A stretch of 64,000 nucleotides of DNA from Actinophytocola algeriensis (GTDB taxonomy: Bacteria > Actinomycetota > Actinomycetes > Mycobacteriales > Pseudonocardiaceae), in assembly GCF_014203735.1 (NCBI RefSeq), contig NZ_JACHJQ010000003.1:543326-607325 (forward strand). Direction: 5' to 3'. Shown here one piece after another: positions 55,195 through 63,718 of the stretch. The position numbers were made by a program, and so were the translations under genes. The notes beneath the pieces were generated by a model. The model did no database searches, was not told the origin of the DNA, and saw only the letters and a program-made list of their open reading frames with translations. Positions within the stretch are counted from its first letter, which is position 1; every line of letters starts with the position of its first letter.

Positions 55195-56325
55195 ATGGAA
55201 CCCGCACTCGCCGCGAAAGCGCTCGGTGCCTCCACCGAGATCGCGACGGCGGCGCTCTCCGGCGAGGACCCGGAGGCGGTGCTGCGCCTCGTCGTCCAGC
55301 ACGCCGCCGAGCTGGCCGAAGCCGACCTCGGCCTGGTCATGACCCGCGGCGAGGACGGCGCACTCACCGTCGAGGCCGCGCACGGCAGCCCCGGGCCCAC
55401 CTTCACCGACCCCGTCGGCCTGGTCCTGTCCCCGCGCAGCTCCGCCGCCCGCACCGCGCGCAGCGGGGTCGCCGTCGTCGTCGAGGACGTGGCCGCCGAC
55501 CCGCGCACCGCCCCGTACGTGCCCCGCGAGCTGCGCACCTTCGGCCCGTTCGCCGCCGCGCCGTTCGGCACCACCCAGCGCAGGCTCGGTGCGCTCACCG
55601 TCTACCGCCACCGCGGTGCCCGCCCCTTCACCCAGGCCGCGGTCGAGGTCCTCACCGCGTTCGCCGCGCAGGCCGGGCTCGTCCTCGTGCTCGCCGAGGG
55701 CGCCAACGCCCGCGCCCGCCTCACGCTCTACCAGGAACGCGAACGCATCGCCCGCGACCTCCACGACGTGCTCGTCCAGCGCCTCTACGCCGCGGGCATG
55801 CAGCTCGACCTGCTCGCCCGCCGCCCGAGCCGCAAGCTCGCCCGGCACGACGCGCAGCGGCTCGCCGACGCCATCGACCAGCTCGACGCCTCCATCGAGG
55901 ACGTCCGCTCGGTGGTGCGCGCGCTGCGCAACCCGGAACCGGACGACCACGCCACCGACCTCGCCGACTCCGCGCGGACCGAGGTCGCGATCGCCGGTGA
56001 GCTGCTCGGCTTCCCGCCCGTGCTGGAGATCGACGGCGACCTGACCGACGTGCCAGCCGCGCTCGCCGACCACGCCCGCGCCGCGCTGCGGGAGGCGCTG
56101 TCCAACGTGGTCCGCCACTCCGGCGCGCACCACGTCAACGTCCACATCGGACGCGACGCCGAGCTGCGCCTGGTGGTCGCCGACGACGGCTGCGGCATTC
56201 CCGAGGGCGTAACCCACCGCGGCCTCAAGCACCTCGACGAGCGCGCCCGCCAGGCCGGCGGCCGTTCGGTCATCCGGTCCTCGCCCAAGGGCACGACCGT
56301 GACCTGGACCGTTCCGCTGGGGTAG
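55195..56325 (+). CDS. GAF-domain sensor histidine kinase (NarL-type)
   Basis: Soluble kinase of 376 aa from ATG 55195. A GAF domain fills residues about 20-165 (VLRLVVQHAAELAEADLGLV, GTTQRRLGALTVYRHRGARP). HisKA_3 follows with ERERIARDLHDVLVQRLYAA (His near 189), then HATPase_c with REALSNVVRHSGAHHVNVHI and VADDGCGIPEGV. The layout resembles the second half of mycobacterial DevS/DosS. No regulator is adjacent; the DevR/DosR-like protein at 60739 is the likely partner. It begins 8 bases after cydDC, suggesting joint control with the bd oxidase. Confidence 0.92.
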   Translation: MEPALAAKALGASTEIATAALSGEDPEAVLRLVVQHAAELAEADLGLVMTRGEDGALTVEAAHGSPGPTFTDPVGLVLSPRSSAARTARSGVAVVVEDVAADPRTAPYVPRELRTFGPFAAAPFGTTQRRLGALTVYRHRGARPFTQAAVEVLTAFAAQAGLVLVLAEGANARARLTLYQERERIARDLHDVLVQRLYAAGMQLDLLARRPSRKLARHDAQRLADAIDQLDASIEDVRSVVRALRNPEPDDHATDLADSARTEVAIAGELLGFPPVLEIDGDLTDVPAALADHARAALREALSNVVRHSGAHHVNVHIGRDAELRLVVADDGCGIPEGVTHRGLKHLDERARQAGGRSVIRSSPKGTTVTWTVPLG

Positions 56326-56419
56326 GGCTACCCCCACCTCCCATCCGCCGGTCCGCACCAGTGTTCCTCCGGCGCTGATCCGCGAGTCTTCTCCTGTGCG
56401 ACAAGAGAAGGAGAACACC

Positions 56420-57172
56420 ATGAGCCCCGACGTGGTGCGGCTTACCGACGTGCGGAAGACCTACGGCGGCAGGCGCAACGCCGTGACCGCGCTCGACGGC
56501 GTCACCATCGGCTTCCCCAGGGCCACCTTCACGGCGGTGATGGGCCCGTCCGGCTCCGGCAAGAGCACGTTCCTGCACTGTGCCGCCGGACTGGACCGCC
56601 CCACCAGCGGGTCCGTCATGCTCGAGGACGAAGAACTGTCGAAGCTCTCCGAGGTCGACCTGACCAAGCTGCGGCGCGACCGCGTCGGGTTCGTCTTCCA
56701 GGCCTTCAACCTGCTGCCCGCGTTCTCCGTGCAGGACAACGTGACGCTGCCGCTGCGCCTGGCGGGCAAGCGCGTCAAGGCCGAGGTCGTCGACCGCGTG
56801 CTGGCGCAGGTCGGGCTCGCCGAGCGCCGCAAGCACCTGCCCGGCGAGCTGTCCGGCGGCCAGCAGCAGCGCGTCGCGATCGCCCGCGCGCTGATCACCC
56901 GCCCGGCCGTCATGTTCGCCGACGAGCCCACCGGCGCCCTCGACACCCGCACCGCCCGCGAGGTGCTGAACCTGCTGCGCGCGTCGGTCGACCAGGTCGG
57001 TCAGACCGTTGTCATGGTGACCCACGACCCGGTCGCCGCGTCCTACGCCGACCGGGTCGTGTTCCTCGCCGACGGCAAGCTCGTCGGTGAGCTGAACCGC
57101 CCGACCGCCGAGGCCGTCGCCGAGCGCATGACGCACCTCGGCGCGTGGGCCGAGTCCGCGGGGGTGCGGTGA
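56420..57172 (+). CDS. ABC transporter ATP-binding protein (MacB/LolD-like)
   Basis: ATPase of 250 aa from ATG 56420, preceded by GAGAAGGAGAA; an upstream GTG is less likely. Walker A is GPSGSGKST (near residue 45), signature [15 protein letters not shown], Walker [13 protein letters not shown]. The sequence [19 protein letters not shown] is typical of the lipoprotein/macrolide exporter ATPases that pair with FtsX-type permeases. Its stop overlaps the permease start. Confidence 0.95.
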   Translation: MSPDVVRLTDVRKTYGGRRNAVTALDGVTIGFPRATFTAVMGPSGSGKSTFLHCAAGLDRPTSGSVMLEDEELSKLSEVDLTKLRRDRVGFVFQAFNLLPAFSVQDNVTLPLRLAGKRVKAEVVDRVLAQVGLAERRKHLPGELSGGQQQRVAIARALITRPAVMFADEPTGALDTRTAREVLNLLRASVDQVGQTVVMVTHDPVAASYADRVVFLADGKLVGELNRPTAEAVAERMTHLGAWAESAGVR

Positions 57173-59679
57173 TGTTGCGGATCGCGTTGCGGACACTGCG
57201 GTTCCGCAAGGGCGCGTTCGTCGCGACGTTCCTCGCGATGACGTTCGGCGCCGTGCTGGTGCTCGCCTGCGCCGGGCTGATGGAGACGGGCATCCGGGGC
57301 GACATCCCGCCCCAGCGGCTCGCGGCCGCGCAGTACGTGGTGACCGGCAGCCAGACGTGGGCGCTGCCGAAGGAGAACCCGGCCGACCCGGAGGAGGACA
57401 GCGAGGCCGCGTTCCTGCCGGAACGCGTGCGGCTGTCGGACGAGCTGGTCGGCGAGGTGTCGCGGGTGCCGGGGGTGGCGGCCGCGGTGGGAGAGGTGTC
57501 GGTACCGGTGCTGGCGGGCCAGCAACGGGTGGACGCGTACGGATGGGGGTCGGCGTCGCTGACACCGGTGTCGCTGGTGTCGGGGGAGGCACCCGCGACG
57601 GGGGAGGTCGTGCTCGGCCAGGGGGCAGGCACGACCGTCGGTGAGCGGGTCGAGCTGGTCGTGCGGGGGAGCGCGGAGACGTTCACGGTGTCCGGCCTCG
57701 TGCCGGAGGACGCCGTGTACTTCGCCGACGACCAGGTCGCCGCCCTTGCCGGGCATGCGGGCACGGTCGACCTGATCGGCGTGCACACGTCACCGGGCGC
57801 CGACCAGGCCGCGGTGTCCGACGCGATCGGCAAGCTGCTGCCCGGCCGGAACGCGACCCTGCTCGCCGGGGAGGAGCGCGGGCTCGCCGAGTTCGCCGAC
57901 GCCGAGAAGGCGAGCGAGAACCTGATCGTGCTGTCCGCGGTGTTCGGTGGCCTCGCGACGATGGTCATGCTGTTCGTGGTGTCCACGACGCTGGGCCTGT
58001 CGATCCAGCAGCGGCAGCGCGAGCTGGCCCTGCTGCGGGCGGTCGGCACCACACCGGGCCAGCTGCGGCGCATGGTGATCGGCGAGGCGCTGTTCATGGC
58101 GGTGTTCGCGGCCGGTGCCGGGCTGCTGCTCGGCGGCCTGTTCGGCGAGTGGCTGTTCGACCGGCTGGCGGACAACGGGATCGTGCCCACGGCGATGGTC
58201 CACTCGTCCGGCTGGCTCCCAATGGTCGTGGCGTCCGGCGCGGTGCTGCTCGGGTCGTTCTTCGGTGCGCTGATCGCCGGTCGCAAGGCCGCGAAGACCC
58301 GGCCGACCGAGGCACTCGCGGACGCCGCGATCCAGCGGAAGTGGCTGTCGTGGGTGCGGGTCGTGCTGGCGGTGCTCGCGTTCGGCGGCGGGATCGCGCT
58401 GTTCATCGTGACGGTCGCGGTGATGACCGGCCCGATCGCGGCGAGCACGGCAGGCCCCTCGGTGATGCTGTGGGCGATCGCGCTGGCGCTGGTGTCGCCG
58501 GGCGTCACGAAGGTCCTCCTGGCGGTGCTGCGGTGGCCGGTGCGGGCGTTCGCCGGGACCGCCGGTTACCTGGCGACGCTGTCGACGAAGACCCGCGCGG
58601 TGCGGGTGGCGGCCGTGGTCACGCCGATCATGCTGGCCACCGGCATGGCCACGGCGAACATCTACCTGCAGACCACGTCGGTGGAGGTCGCCAACGCGGC
58701 GTTCACGGACAACCTGCGGGCCGACCTGGTGCTGACCTCCGCGACCGGCGGCATCCCGTCCGGTGTGGTCGACGAGGTCCGGTCGGTGCCCGGCGTGCGC
58801 GCCGCGTCCGAGTTCGCGACGAGCACGGTGTTCGTGGCGAAGCCCTACGACTCGTCGCTGTCCGAGGACGGCTGGCCGGTGCAGGGTGTCACCGGCCCGG
58901 CCGCCGCCGAGACGACCGCGGTCACCCCGTCGTCGGGTTCGCTCGCGGACCTGACCGGCAACACGGTGGCGCTGCCTGCCGAACACGCGGCGACGCTGGG
59001 CAAGGCCGTCGGCGACACGATCACCGTCGCGATGGGCGACCGCGCCGAGGTGCCGGTGGAGATCGTCGCGCTGTACCCGGCGAAGGAGGGCTTCGAGATG
59101 CTGCTGATGCCCGCGTCGCTGGTCGCCGAGCACACGACCGAGGGCCTGCCGTCGCAGATCGTGATCCGCACGGACGACCCGGCCGCGGTGACCGCCGCGC
59201 TGGGGTCGGTGGTGGCCGAACACCCCGGCCTGTCGGTGGTGGACCGCGACGCGCTCGTGTCGGGGTTCGCGAAGGACCAGGAACTCGGCGCGTGGATCAA
59301 CTACCTGATGGCCGGGATGATCATCGCCTACACCGCGATCTCGGTGGTGAACAGCCTGGTCATGTCGACCGGCGCGCGGCGCCGCGAGTTCGGCCTGCAG
59401 CGCCTGACCGGCTCCACGCGCGGGCAGGTGCTGCGCATGATGATGGTCGAGGCAGGCATGGCCACGGTCATCGGCGTGGCGCTCGGCACGCTGGTCGCCG
59501 GCATGACGCTGATGCCGTTCACGCTGGTCACGGACGGCTCGATCCTGCCGAAGGGCCCGATCGAGGTGTACCTGAGCGTGGTCGGCGCGGCGGCACTGCT
59601 CGCCTTCGGCTCGACCCTGGTGTCCACCTGGGCGGGCCTGCGGTCCCGGCCCGTTGAGGCGGCTGTCGCACCCGCCTGA
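57172..59679 (+). CDS. FtsX-type ABC transporter permease
   Basis: Permease of 835 aa with eight or more helices in two FtsX-like halves, each followed by a large extracytoplasmic part (QYVVTGSQTWALPKENPADP; then LRADLVLTSATGGIPSGVVD). Conserved FtsX stretches appear near SIQQRQRELALLRAVGTTPG and STGARRREFGLQRLTGSTRG. With the ATPase upstream it forms an exporter of the MacB/YknYZ-like class that moves lipids, peptides or drugs across the membrane. Start ATG 57172 overlaps the ATPase stop. Substrate unknown. Confidence 0.94.
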   Translation: MLRIALRTLRFRKGAFVATFLAMTFGAVLVLACAGLMETGIRGDIPPQRLAAAQYVVTGSQTWALPKENPADPEEDSEAAFLPERVRLSDELVGEVSRVPGVAAAVGEVSVPVLAGQQRVDAYGWGSASLTPVSLVSGEAPATGEVVLGQGAGTTVGERVELVVRGSAETFTVSGLVPEDAVYFADDQVAALAGHAGTVDLIGVHTSPGADQAAVSDAIGKLLPGRNATLLAGEERGLAEFADAEKASENLIVLSAVFGGLATMVMLFVVSTTLGLSIQQRQRELALLRAVGTTPGQLRRMVIGEALFMAVFAAGAGLLLGGLFGEWLFDRLADNGIVPTAMVHSSGWLPMVVASGAVLLGSFFGALIAGRKAAKTRPTEALADAAIQRKWLSWVRVVLAVLAFGGGIALFIVTVAVMTGPIAASTAGPSVMLWAIALALVSPGVTKVLLAVLRWPVRAFAGTAGYLATLSTKTRAVRVAAVVTPIMLATGMATANIYLQTTSVEVANAAFTDNLRADLVLTSATGGIPSGVVDEVRSVPGVRAASEFATSTVFVAKPYDSSLSEDGWPVQGVTGPAAAETTAVTPSSGSLADLTGNTVALPAEHAATLGKAVGDTITVAMGDRAEVPVEIVALYPAKEGFEMLLMPASLVAEHTTEGLPSQIVIRTDDPAAVTAALGSVVAEHPGLSVVDRDALVSGFAKDQELGAWINYLMAGMIIAYTAISVVNSLVMSTGARRREFGLQRLTGSTRGQVLRMMMVEAGMATVIGVALGTLVAGMTLMPFTLVTDGSILPKGPIEVYLSVVGAAALLAFGSTLVSTWAGLRSRPVEAAVAPA

Positions 59680-59691
59680 CGCGGCCGAAGC

Positions 59692-59725
59692 ACTGCGGGC
59701 GGTCCCACCCGGGGCCGCCCGCAGT
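59692..59725 (+). terminator. Hairpin terminator after ABC operon
   Basis: ACTGCGGGCGG (59692-59702) pairs perfectly with CCGCCCGCAGT (59715-59725) around a 12-base loop, 13 bases after the permease stop. No clear T-run follows, as is common in GC-rich genomes. Confidence 0.75.
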
Positions 59726-59741
59726 CGCGTTACCGTGGCCC

Positions 59742-60383
59742 GTGGCGGATTTCCTGGATGACACAAGGCGTTCCTACGACACCACGGCCGACGACTACGC
59801 GACCTGGATCCAGGACGAGCTGGCGGCCAAACCGGTCGACCGTGCGGTGCTGGCCGTGTTCGCCGAGGTGGTGCGCGGCCCGGTCGCGGACGTCGGCTGC
59901 GGCACGGGCCGCATCACCGCCCACCTCCACGACCTCGGCGTCGAGATCTCGGGCGTCGACCTGTCGCCGGGCATGCTGACCGCCGCCCGCCGCACGTACC
60001 CGCACCTGCGCTTCACCGAGGCCACGATGACCGCGCTGCCGATCGACGACCACGTGCTCGGCGGCGTGGTGGCCTGGTACTCGACCATCCATGTCCCCGA
60101 CGACCACCTCCCCGCGGCGCTGGCGGAGTTCCGCCGCGTCCTGCGCCCCGGCGGCCACCTGCAGCTGGCGTTCCAGTCCGGCACCGGCACCGAGCACCGC
60201 ACCAGGGCAGGCGGCCACGAGGTGGCGCTGACCTTCCACCACCGCGAACCCGCCCGCATGGCAGACCTGTTGCGCGACAACGGCTTCACCGTGCAGGCAC
60301 AGCTGCTCCGCGAACCCGACCTCGACGGCCCGTACCCGGAGAACACCCCGCAGGTCTACGTCCTAGCCTTCGCACATGGCTGA
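59742..60383 (+). CDS. Class I SAM-dependent methyltransferase
   Basis: Methyltransferase of 213 aa from GTG 59742. Motif I is VADVGCGTGRITAHL (near residue 50); post-I and later motifs are ISGVDLSPGMLTAARRTYPH, VVAWYSTIHVPDDHLPAALA and EFRRVLRPGGHLQLAFQSG. This is the ubiquinone/menaquinone-type methyltransferase fold, with no specific substrate recognisable. The stop overlaps the acidic small protein downstream by eight bases. It follows the terminator of the ABC operon. Confidence 0.92.
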   Translation: MADFLDDTRRSYDTTADDYATWIQDELAAKPVDRAVLAVFAEVVRGPVADVGCGTGRITAHLHDLGVEISGVDLSPGMLTAARRTYPHLRFTEATMTALPIDDHVLGGVVAWYSTIHVPDDHLPAALAEFRRVLRPGGHLQLAFQSGTGTEHRTRAGGHEVALTFHHREPARMADLLRDNGFTVQAQLLREPDLDGPYPENTPQVYVLAFAHG

Positions 60384-60738
60384 CAGACCCACTGAGGTGT
60401 GGCGTGCGGACGTGGCGGAGGACCCGGACCTCGCCGACCTGTACCCCGAGTCCCTGATCCTGCGCACCGACGAGGTGCTCGCCGAGTTCGAGGTCGAGGT
60501 GGCCGACTTCGAGGCGCCGTCCGACGACGACGTGTTCTCGGCAGTCGAGAACGTCGTACTCGCACTGAACGCCGTGAACGAGGAGCACGACGAGATCGGG
60601 TACGAGACCGACGAACGTGAGCTGCTCTGCGCCTACATCGACGGCACCCTCACCGAGGCCGGGATCGATGTGGCGGCCCTGGCCGCGCGCCGAGGTCTCG
60701 GCCAGTACGAGATCACCGACAAGTGGCGCGAGTGGTGA
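60376..60738 (+). CDS. Acidic conserved hypothetical protein, 120 aa
   Basis: Small soluble protein, strongly acidic (EVLAEFEVEVADFEAPSDDD), helical, with ENVVLALNAVNEEHDEIGYE in the middle and YIDGTLTEAGIDVAALAARR, KWREW at the end. The central part recalls small immunity-like or DUF5713-like proteins, but I cannot assign it safely. Its start lies within the end of the methyltransferase gene, so they are translated together. The last base touches the convergent regulator gene. Confidence 0.75.
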   Translation: MADRPTEVWRADVAEDPDLADLYPESLILRTDEVLAEFEVEVADFEAPSDDDVFSAVENVVLALNAVNEEHDEIGYETDERELLCAYIDGTLTEAGIDVAALAARRGLGQYEITDKWREW

Positions 60739-61371
60739 TCAGCGGTGCGGGCGGCGCGCGATCCACGCCACCGCCTGCGTCCGCCGCTCCATGCCGAGCT
60801 TCGCGAGCACCGACGTCACGTAGTTCTTGACGGTCTTCTCCGCCAGGAACAGCCGTTCCGCGATCTGCCGGTTCGACAGGCCCTCGCCCATCAGCTCCAG
60901 CACCGCCCGCTCCCGCTCGGTGAGCGCGGCCAGGTCGTCGGTCTCCGCGTCCTTGCGCATGCGGTCCAGCACGCGTGCCGTCGTCACCGGGTCCAGCAGC
61001 GACCGCCCGGCCGCGACCTCCCGCACCGCGTCGACCAGCTCCTGCCCGCGCACCTGCTTCAGCAGGTACCCGGACGCGCCCGCCATGATCGCCTCGACCA
61101 GCGCGCGCTCGTCGTCGAACGCGGTCAGCACCAGGCACCGCGGCGGCGGGGCCAGCTGCCGCAGCGCACGGCACAGCTGCACCCCGTCGCCGTCCGGCAG
61201 GCGCATGTCGACCACCACGACGTCCGGCAACGTCGCACCGACGCGTGCCAGCGCCTCCTCGACGCTCCCGGCCTCGGCCACCACCTCGATGCCGGGCTCG
61301 CCGCCGAGCAGGTCACGCAGCCCGCGCCGCACCACCTCGTGGTCGTCGACGAGCGCCACCCTCACGGCCAT
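60739..61371 (-). CDS. NarL/DevR(DosR)-like response regulator
   Basis: Response regulator of 210 aa. Receiver: RVALVDDHEVVRRGLRDLL, phospho-acceptor Asp in VVVVDMRLPDGDG (near residue 54) and Lys in YLLKQVRG (near 104). The LuxR-type helix-turn-helix (LTERERAVLELMGEGLSNRQ, IAERLFLAEKTVKNYVTSVL, AKLGMERRTQAVAW) is very close to that of mycobacterial DosR, including FLAEKTVKNYV and KLGMERRTQA. The likely partner is the GAF kinase at 55195. Such systems respond to low oxygen or nitric oxide. Start ATG 61371. Confidence 0.93.
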   Translation of the reverse strand: MAVRVALVDDHEVVRRGLRDLLGGEPGIEVVAEAGSVEEALARVGATLPDVVVVDMRLPDGDGVQLCRALRQLAPPPRCLVLTAFDDERALVEAIMAGASGYLLKQVRGQELVDAVREVAAGRSLLDPVTTARVLDRMRKDAETDDLAALTERERAVLELMGEGLSNRQIAERLFLAEKTVKNYVTSVLAKLGMERRTQAVAWIARRPHR

Positions 61372-61390
61372 GCCGTCAGACTATTGCGTG

Positions 61391-61790
61391 CTACTGCGCG
61401 ACGACCTCCAGCATCGCCCGCAGCTTCCCGATCACCCACCGGTTGCCGTCCAGCTGGACCGCGCCGTCACCCGCGCGCCCCCACATCCACCGCAGCACCG
61501 CGCCCGGCTCCCGAACACGCCTGCCTCCGGGTCGGACTCGCCACGCACCACCGTGACCTCGGCCGGACCGAGCTGAACCTGCCGGCCCGCGCCCTCGGTC
61601 GCGATCTGCACGGTCCGCCCGTCGCACTCGCCGAGGTGCTCACCGAGCTCGTCCGGGTACTCCTGCGGCGTGTACGCGAGGAAGCACGTCAGCAGCTCGT
61701 CGATGCCGTCCTCCGCGAGGTCCGCGGGGATCGGGTCGTGGTCGACGCCGGCCGCCAGCTCCGCGCTGTGCGCAGGCCCTCAATCCGGCG
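61391..61790 (-). pseudogene. Decayed mycothiol-dependent maleylpyruvate isomerase-like gene
   Basis: On the minus strand, one frame codes for the segment HDPIPADLAEDGIDELLTCF, GEHLGECDGRTVQIATEG, GPAEVTVVRGESDPEAGV. The last part, PGAVLRWMWGRAGDGAVQLD, continues in another frame, so there is a frameshift near 61505-61530. The composite matches the C-terminal domain of MDMPI/DinB-type mycothiol enzymes. The N-terminal catalytic domain is missing: a stop codon and a repeat element lie upstream at about 61780. No functional product is expected. Confidence 0.65.
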
Positions 61791-61881
61791 TCTTCCTCCC
61801 TGCGCTGCTCACTCGCTCGTGGCCGAGCTCCCTGCGCTGCTCGCTCAGTCCAGACGCCGGCGGGCCTGCGCGCTGGATTGG
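61771..61881. mobile_element. MITE-like inverted-repeat element
   Basis: Outer pieces CGCAGGCCC and GGGCCTGCG and nested CCGGCGTCT (61785-61793) and AGACGCCGG (61852-61860) form a long imperfect inverted repeat; CAATCC at 61781 faces GGATTG at 61874. Inside, CTCCCTGCGCTGCTC occurs twice, at 61796 and 61828. It lies where the MDMPI-like remnant is cut off, and no reading frame of its own is evident. Confidence 0.5.
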
Positions 61882-61902
61882 CTCGCTCCGCGCGGGCGCT
61901 GG

Positions 61903-62832
61903 TCAGAGTTTGCGTAGTCGCACTCGGGAGATCCGGTGGTCGGCGTCCTTCCGCAACACCAGCGAGGCCCTCGGCCGCGTCGGCAGGATGTTCCGCACCA
62001 GGTTCGGCTCGTTGATCTTCTGCCACAGCTTCGCCGCCTCGGCACGCGCCTCGTCGTCGGTCAGCCCGGCGTAGTGGTGGAAGTGCGAGTCCGGGTCGGC
62101 GAACGCCGTGTCGCGCAACGTGAGGAACCGCTCCACGTACCAGCGCGCGATGTCCTCGGTGTGCGCGTCGACGTAGATCGAGAAGTCGAACAGGTCCGCC
62201 ACGGTCAGTCCCTGCCCGGGCAGCAGCACGTTCAGGCCCTCGATGATGAGGATGTCCGGCTTGCGCACGACCTGCGCCTCATCGGGCACGATGTCGTACG
62301 CGAGGTGCGAGTACACCGGCGCGTGCACCTCGGGCGCGCCGGACTTCACGTCCGACACGAACCGCAGCAGGCTGCGCCGGTCGTAGCTCTCGGGGAACCC
62401 CTTGCGGCTCATCATGCCGCGCCGGATCAGGTCCGCCTTCGGCCACAAGAAACCGTCGGTGGTCACGAGGTCCACGTGTGGGTGATCCGGCCAGCGCGCC
62501 AGCAGTGTCCGCAGTAGCCGCGCGGTGGTCGACTTGCCGACGGCGACGCTGCCCGCGATCCCGATCACGAACGGCACCTGCTGCGCGGTCTCGCCGAGGA
62601 ACGACGTGGTGTCCGCGTACAGCCGCTGGTGGGCGGCGACCCGCAGGCTGATCAGGCGCGACAGCGGCAGGTAGACGTCGACGACCTCGTCGAGGTCCAC
62701 GGGGTCGCCGAGCCCGCGGAGGCTGACCAGCTCGTCGAGGGTGAGAGTCAGGGGCGTGGCGCGTCGCAGCCCTCGCCACTGGTCGCGACGCAGCTCCACG
62801 TACGGGCTGAGGTCGCGGGTCTTCACCGCCAC
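61903..62832 (-). CDS. coaA: Pantothenate kinase, type I
   Basis: Enzyme of 309 aa that phosphorylates pantothenate, the first step of coenzyme A synthesis. The P-loop [17 protein letters not shown] is near residue 95, and family landmarks follow: [45 protein letters not shown] and [13 protein letters not shown]. The GTG start at 62832 is divergent from the acetyltransferase at 62862, leaving only 29 bases between. It is complete and normal in length. Confidence 0.96.
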   Translation of the reverse strand: MAVKTRDLSPYVELRRDQWRGLRRATPLTLTLDELVSLRGLGDPVDLDEVVDVYLPLSRLISLRVAAHQRLYADTTSFLGETAQQVPFVIGIAGSVAVGKSTTARLLRTLLARWPDHPHVDLVTTDGFLWPKADLIRRGMMSRKGFPESYDRRSLLRFVSDVKSGAPEVHAPVYSHLAYDIVPDEAQVVRKPDILIIEGLNVLLPGQGLTVADLFDFSIYVDAHTEDIARWYVERFLTLRDTAFADPDSHFHHYAGLTDDEARAEAAKLWQKINEPNLVRNILPTRPRASLVLRKDADHRISRVRLRKL

Positions 62833-62861
62833 GTCAACAAACGTTAGGTGTTCGTGGCACC

Positions 62862-63371
62862 GTGAGCACTGTGACGCACTACACGCTCCGGCCGCTCACC
62901 CCGGCCGACAAGCCCGTGGTCACCCCGGTCCTCGTGCGCGAATGGGGAGCGACGCAGGTCGTGGCCCTGTCCCTCGGCGGCGTGGTCGACGCCTCGGAGC
63001 TGCCCGGATGGGTCGCGGAGTCGGACGGCGAGGTCGTGGGACTGCTCACGTACCTCGTTCGCGGCGAGGTGGCCGAGCTGGTGACGATCAACGCGTTCGC
63101 GGGTGGCGGTGTCGGGGCGGCCCTGCTGGCGGAACTGGTCGAGCACTGCCGGACGAACGGGGTCCGCCGGATCGCCGTGACCACCACCAACGACAACACC
63201 AGGGCGCTGCGCTTCTACCAGCGCGCGGGCTTCCACCTGTCCGCGCTGCGCCCGGGGGCCGTCACCGAGGCCAGAAGAAGCAAACCGGAAATCCCCGAAC
63301 TCGGCGAGGACGACATTCCCATCCGGGACGAGCTGGAACTGACCATGGCATTGACTGTGGAATTGCCATAA
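62862..63371 (+). CDS. GNAT-family acetyltransferase
   Basis: Acetyltransferase of 169 aa from GTG 62862. Core motif: [20 protein letters not shown], in which G-G-G-V-G-A replaces the usual R/Q-x-x-G-x-G/A, then [17 protein letters not shown] at the C-terminal side. Family membership is clear and the substrate is unknown. A short C-terminal tail ([13 protein letters not shown]) follows. A hairpin terminator lies directly after the stop. Confidence 0.9.
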   Translation: MSTVTHYTLRPLTPADKPVVTPVLVREWGATQVVALSLGGVVDASELPGWVAESDGEVVGLLTYLVRGEVAELVTINAFAGGGVGAALLAELVEHCRTNGVRRIAVTTTNDNTRALRFYQRAGFHLSALRPGAVTEARRSKPEIPELGEDDIPIRDELELTMALTVELP

Positions 63372-63397
63372 AAAGGGAGCCGCGAGAGGTTCCTTTT
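63370..63397 (+). terminator. Hairpin terminator after acetyltransferase gene
   Basis: AAAAGGGAGCC and GGTTCCTTTT pair imperfectly (one bulge) around GCGAGA, ending in a run of T, overlapping the last base of the stop codon. It is a classic intrinsic terminator for a GC-rich genome. Confidence 0.7.
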
Positions 63398-63547
63398 CTC
63401 AGCAGTTGACCAATCCTGGAATTCGAGCCGGACGTTGAAGCGCCGGTCCCTGCTCGTGCTGGCGCTGGCAGCCCTGACCCGCCTACGCGCGTGTTCCGCC
63501 GAGCACTGGCCGCCTCGGCAGCGGGTGTCGTCGCCGGACGGGCTTTG

Positions 63548-63571
63548 CCTCCGGCGGCTCCTCGCCGGAGG
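63548..63571. terminator. Hairpin between convergent genes
   Basis: CCTCCGGCG (63548-63556) and CGCCGGAGG (63563-63571) pair perfectly around GCTCCT. Probably terminates the macro-domain gene that reads in from the right. Confidence 0.6.
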
Positions 63572-63590
63572 GGCAGGTCTCCGGAATGGC

Positions 63591-63687
63591 GCCTTTCACG
63601 GCATACCAGCCCACCCCGGTACGACGATCACCGTCGGCTTGGCCGGACCCCGCCGCAGGACCCGGCAACTGTTGGTGGACACAGCAC
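63591..63687. repeat. Intergenic repeat family B, copy 2
   Basis: About 97 bases matching 32781-32873: GCCTTTCACGGC, ACCAGCCCACCCCGG, CCGTCGGCTTGGCCGGA and GCAGGACCCG are shared with small substitutions and one or two short gaps. Both copies lie next to the 3' ends of convergent genes. Confidence 0.75.
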
Positions 63688-63718
63688 TGGCACTCCTGCC
63701 CGGTGTGGACGCGGTCCG

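Larger units (their letters stand above)
63398..63718. other. Intergenic stretch without a convincing gene
   Basis: This gap holds the hairpin at 63548-63571 and repeat copy B2. A TTG-started frame at 63435 begins with MKRRSLLVLALAALTRLRAC, which looks like a lipoprotein signal spoiled by Arg residues and followed by non-protein-like sequence. It may be the remnant of an exported protein. No intact gene is supported. Confidence 0.6.

Noticed and set aside
56319-56334. Palindrome GGGGTAGGGCTACCCC at the kinase stop codon.
   Set aside because: It overlaps the stop codon, has no T-run and no regulator to link to it. It could be a weak terminator but I cannot support it.
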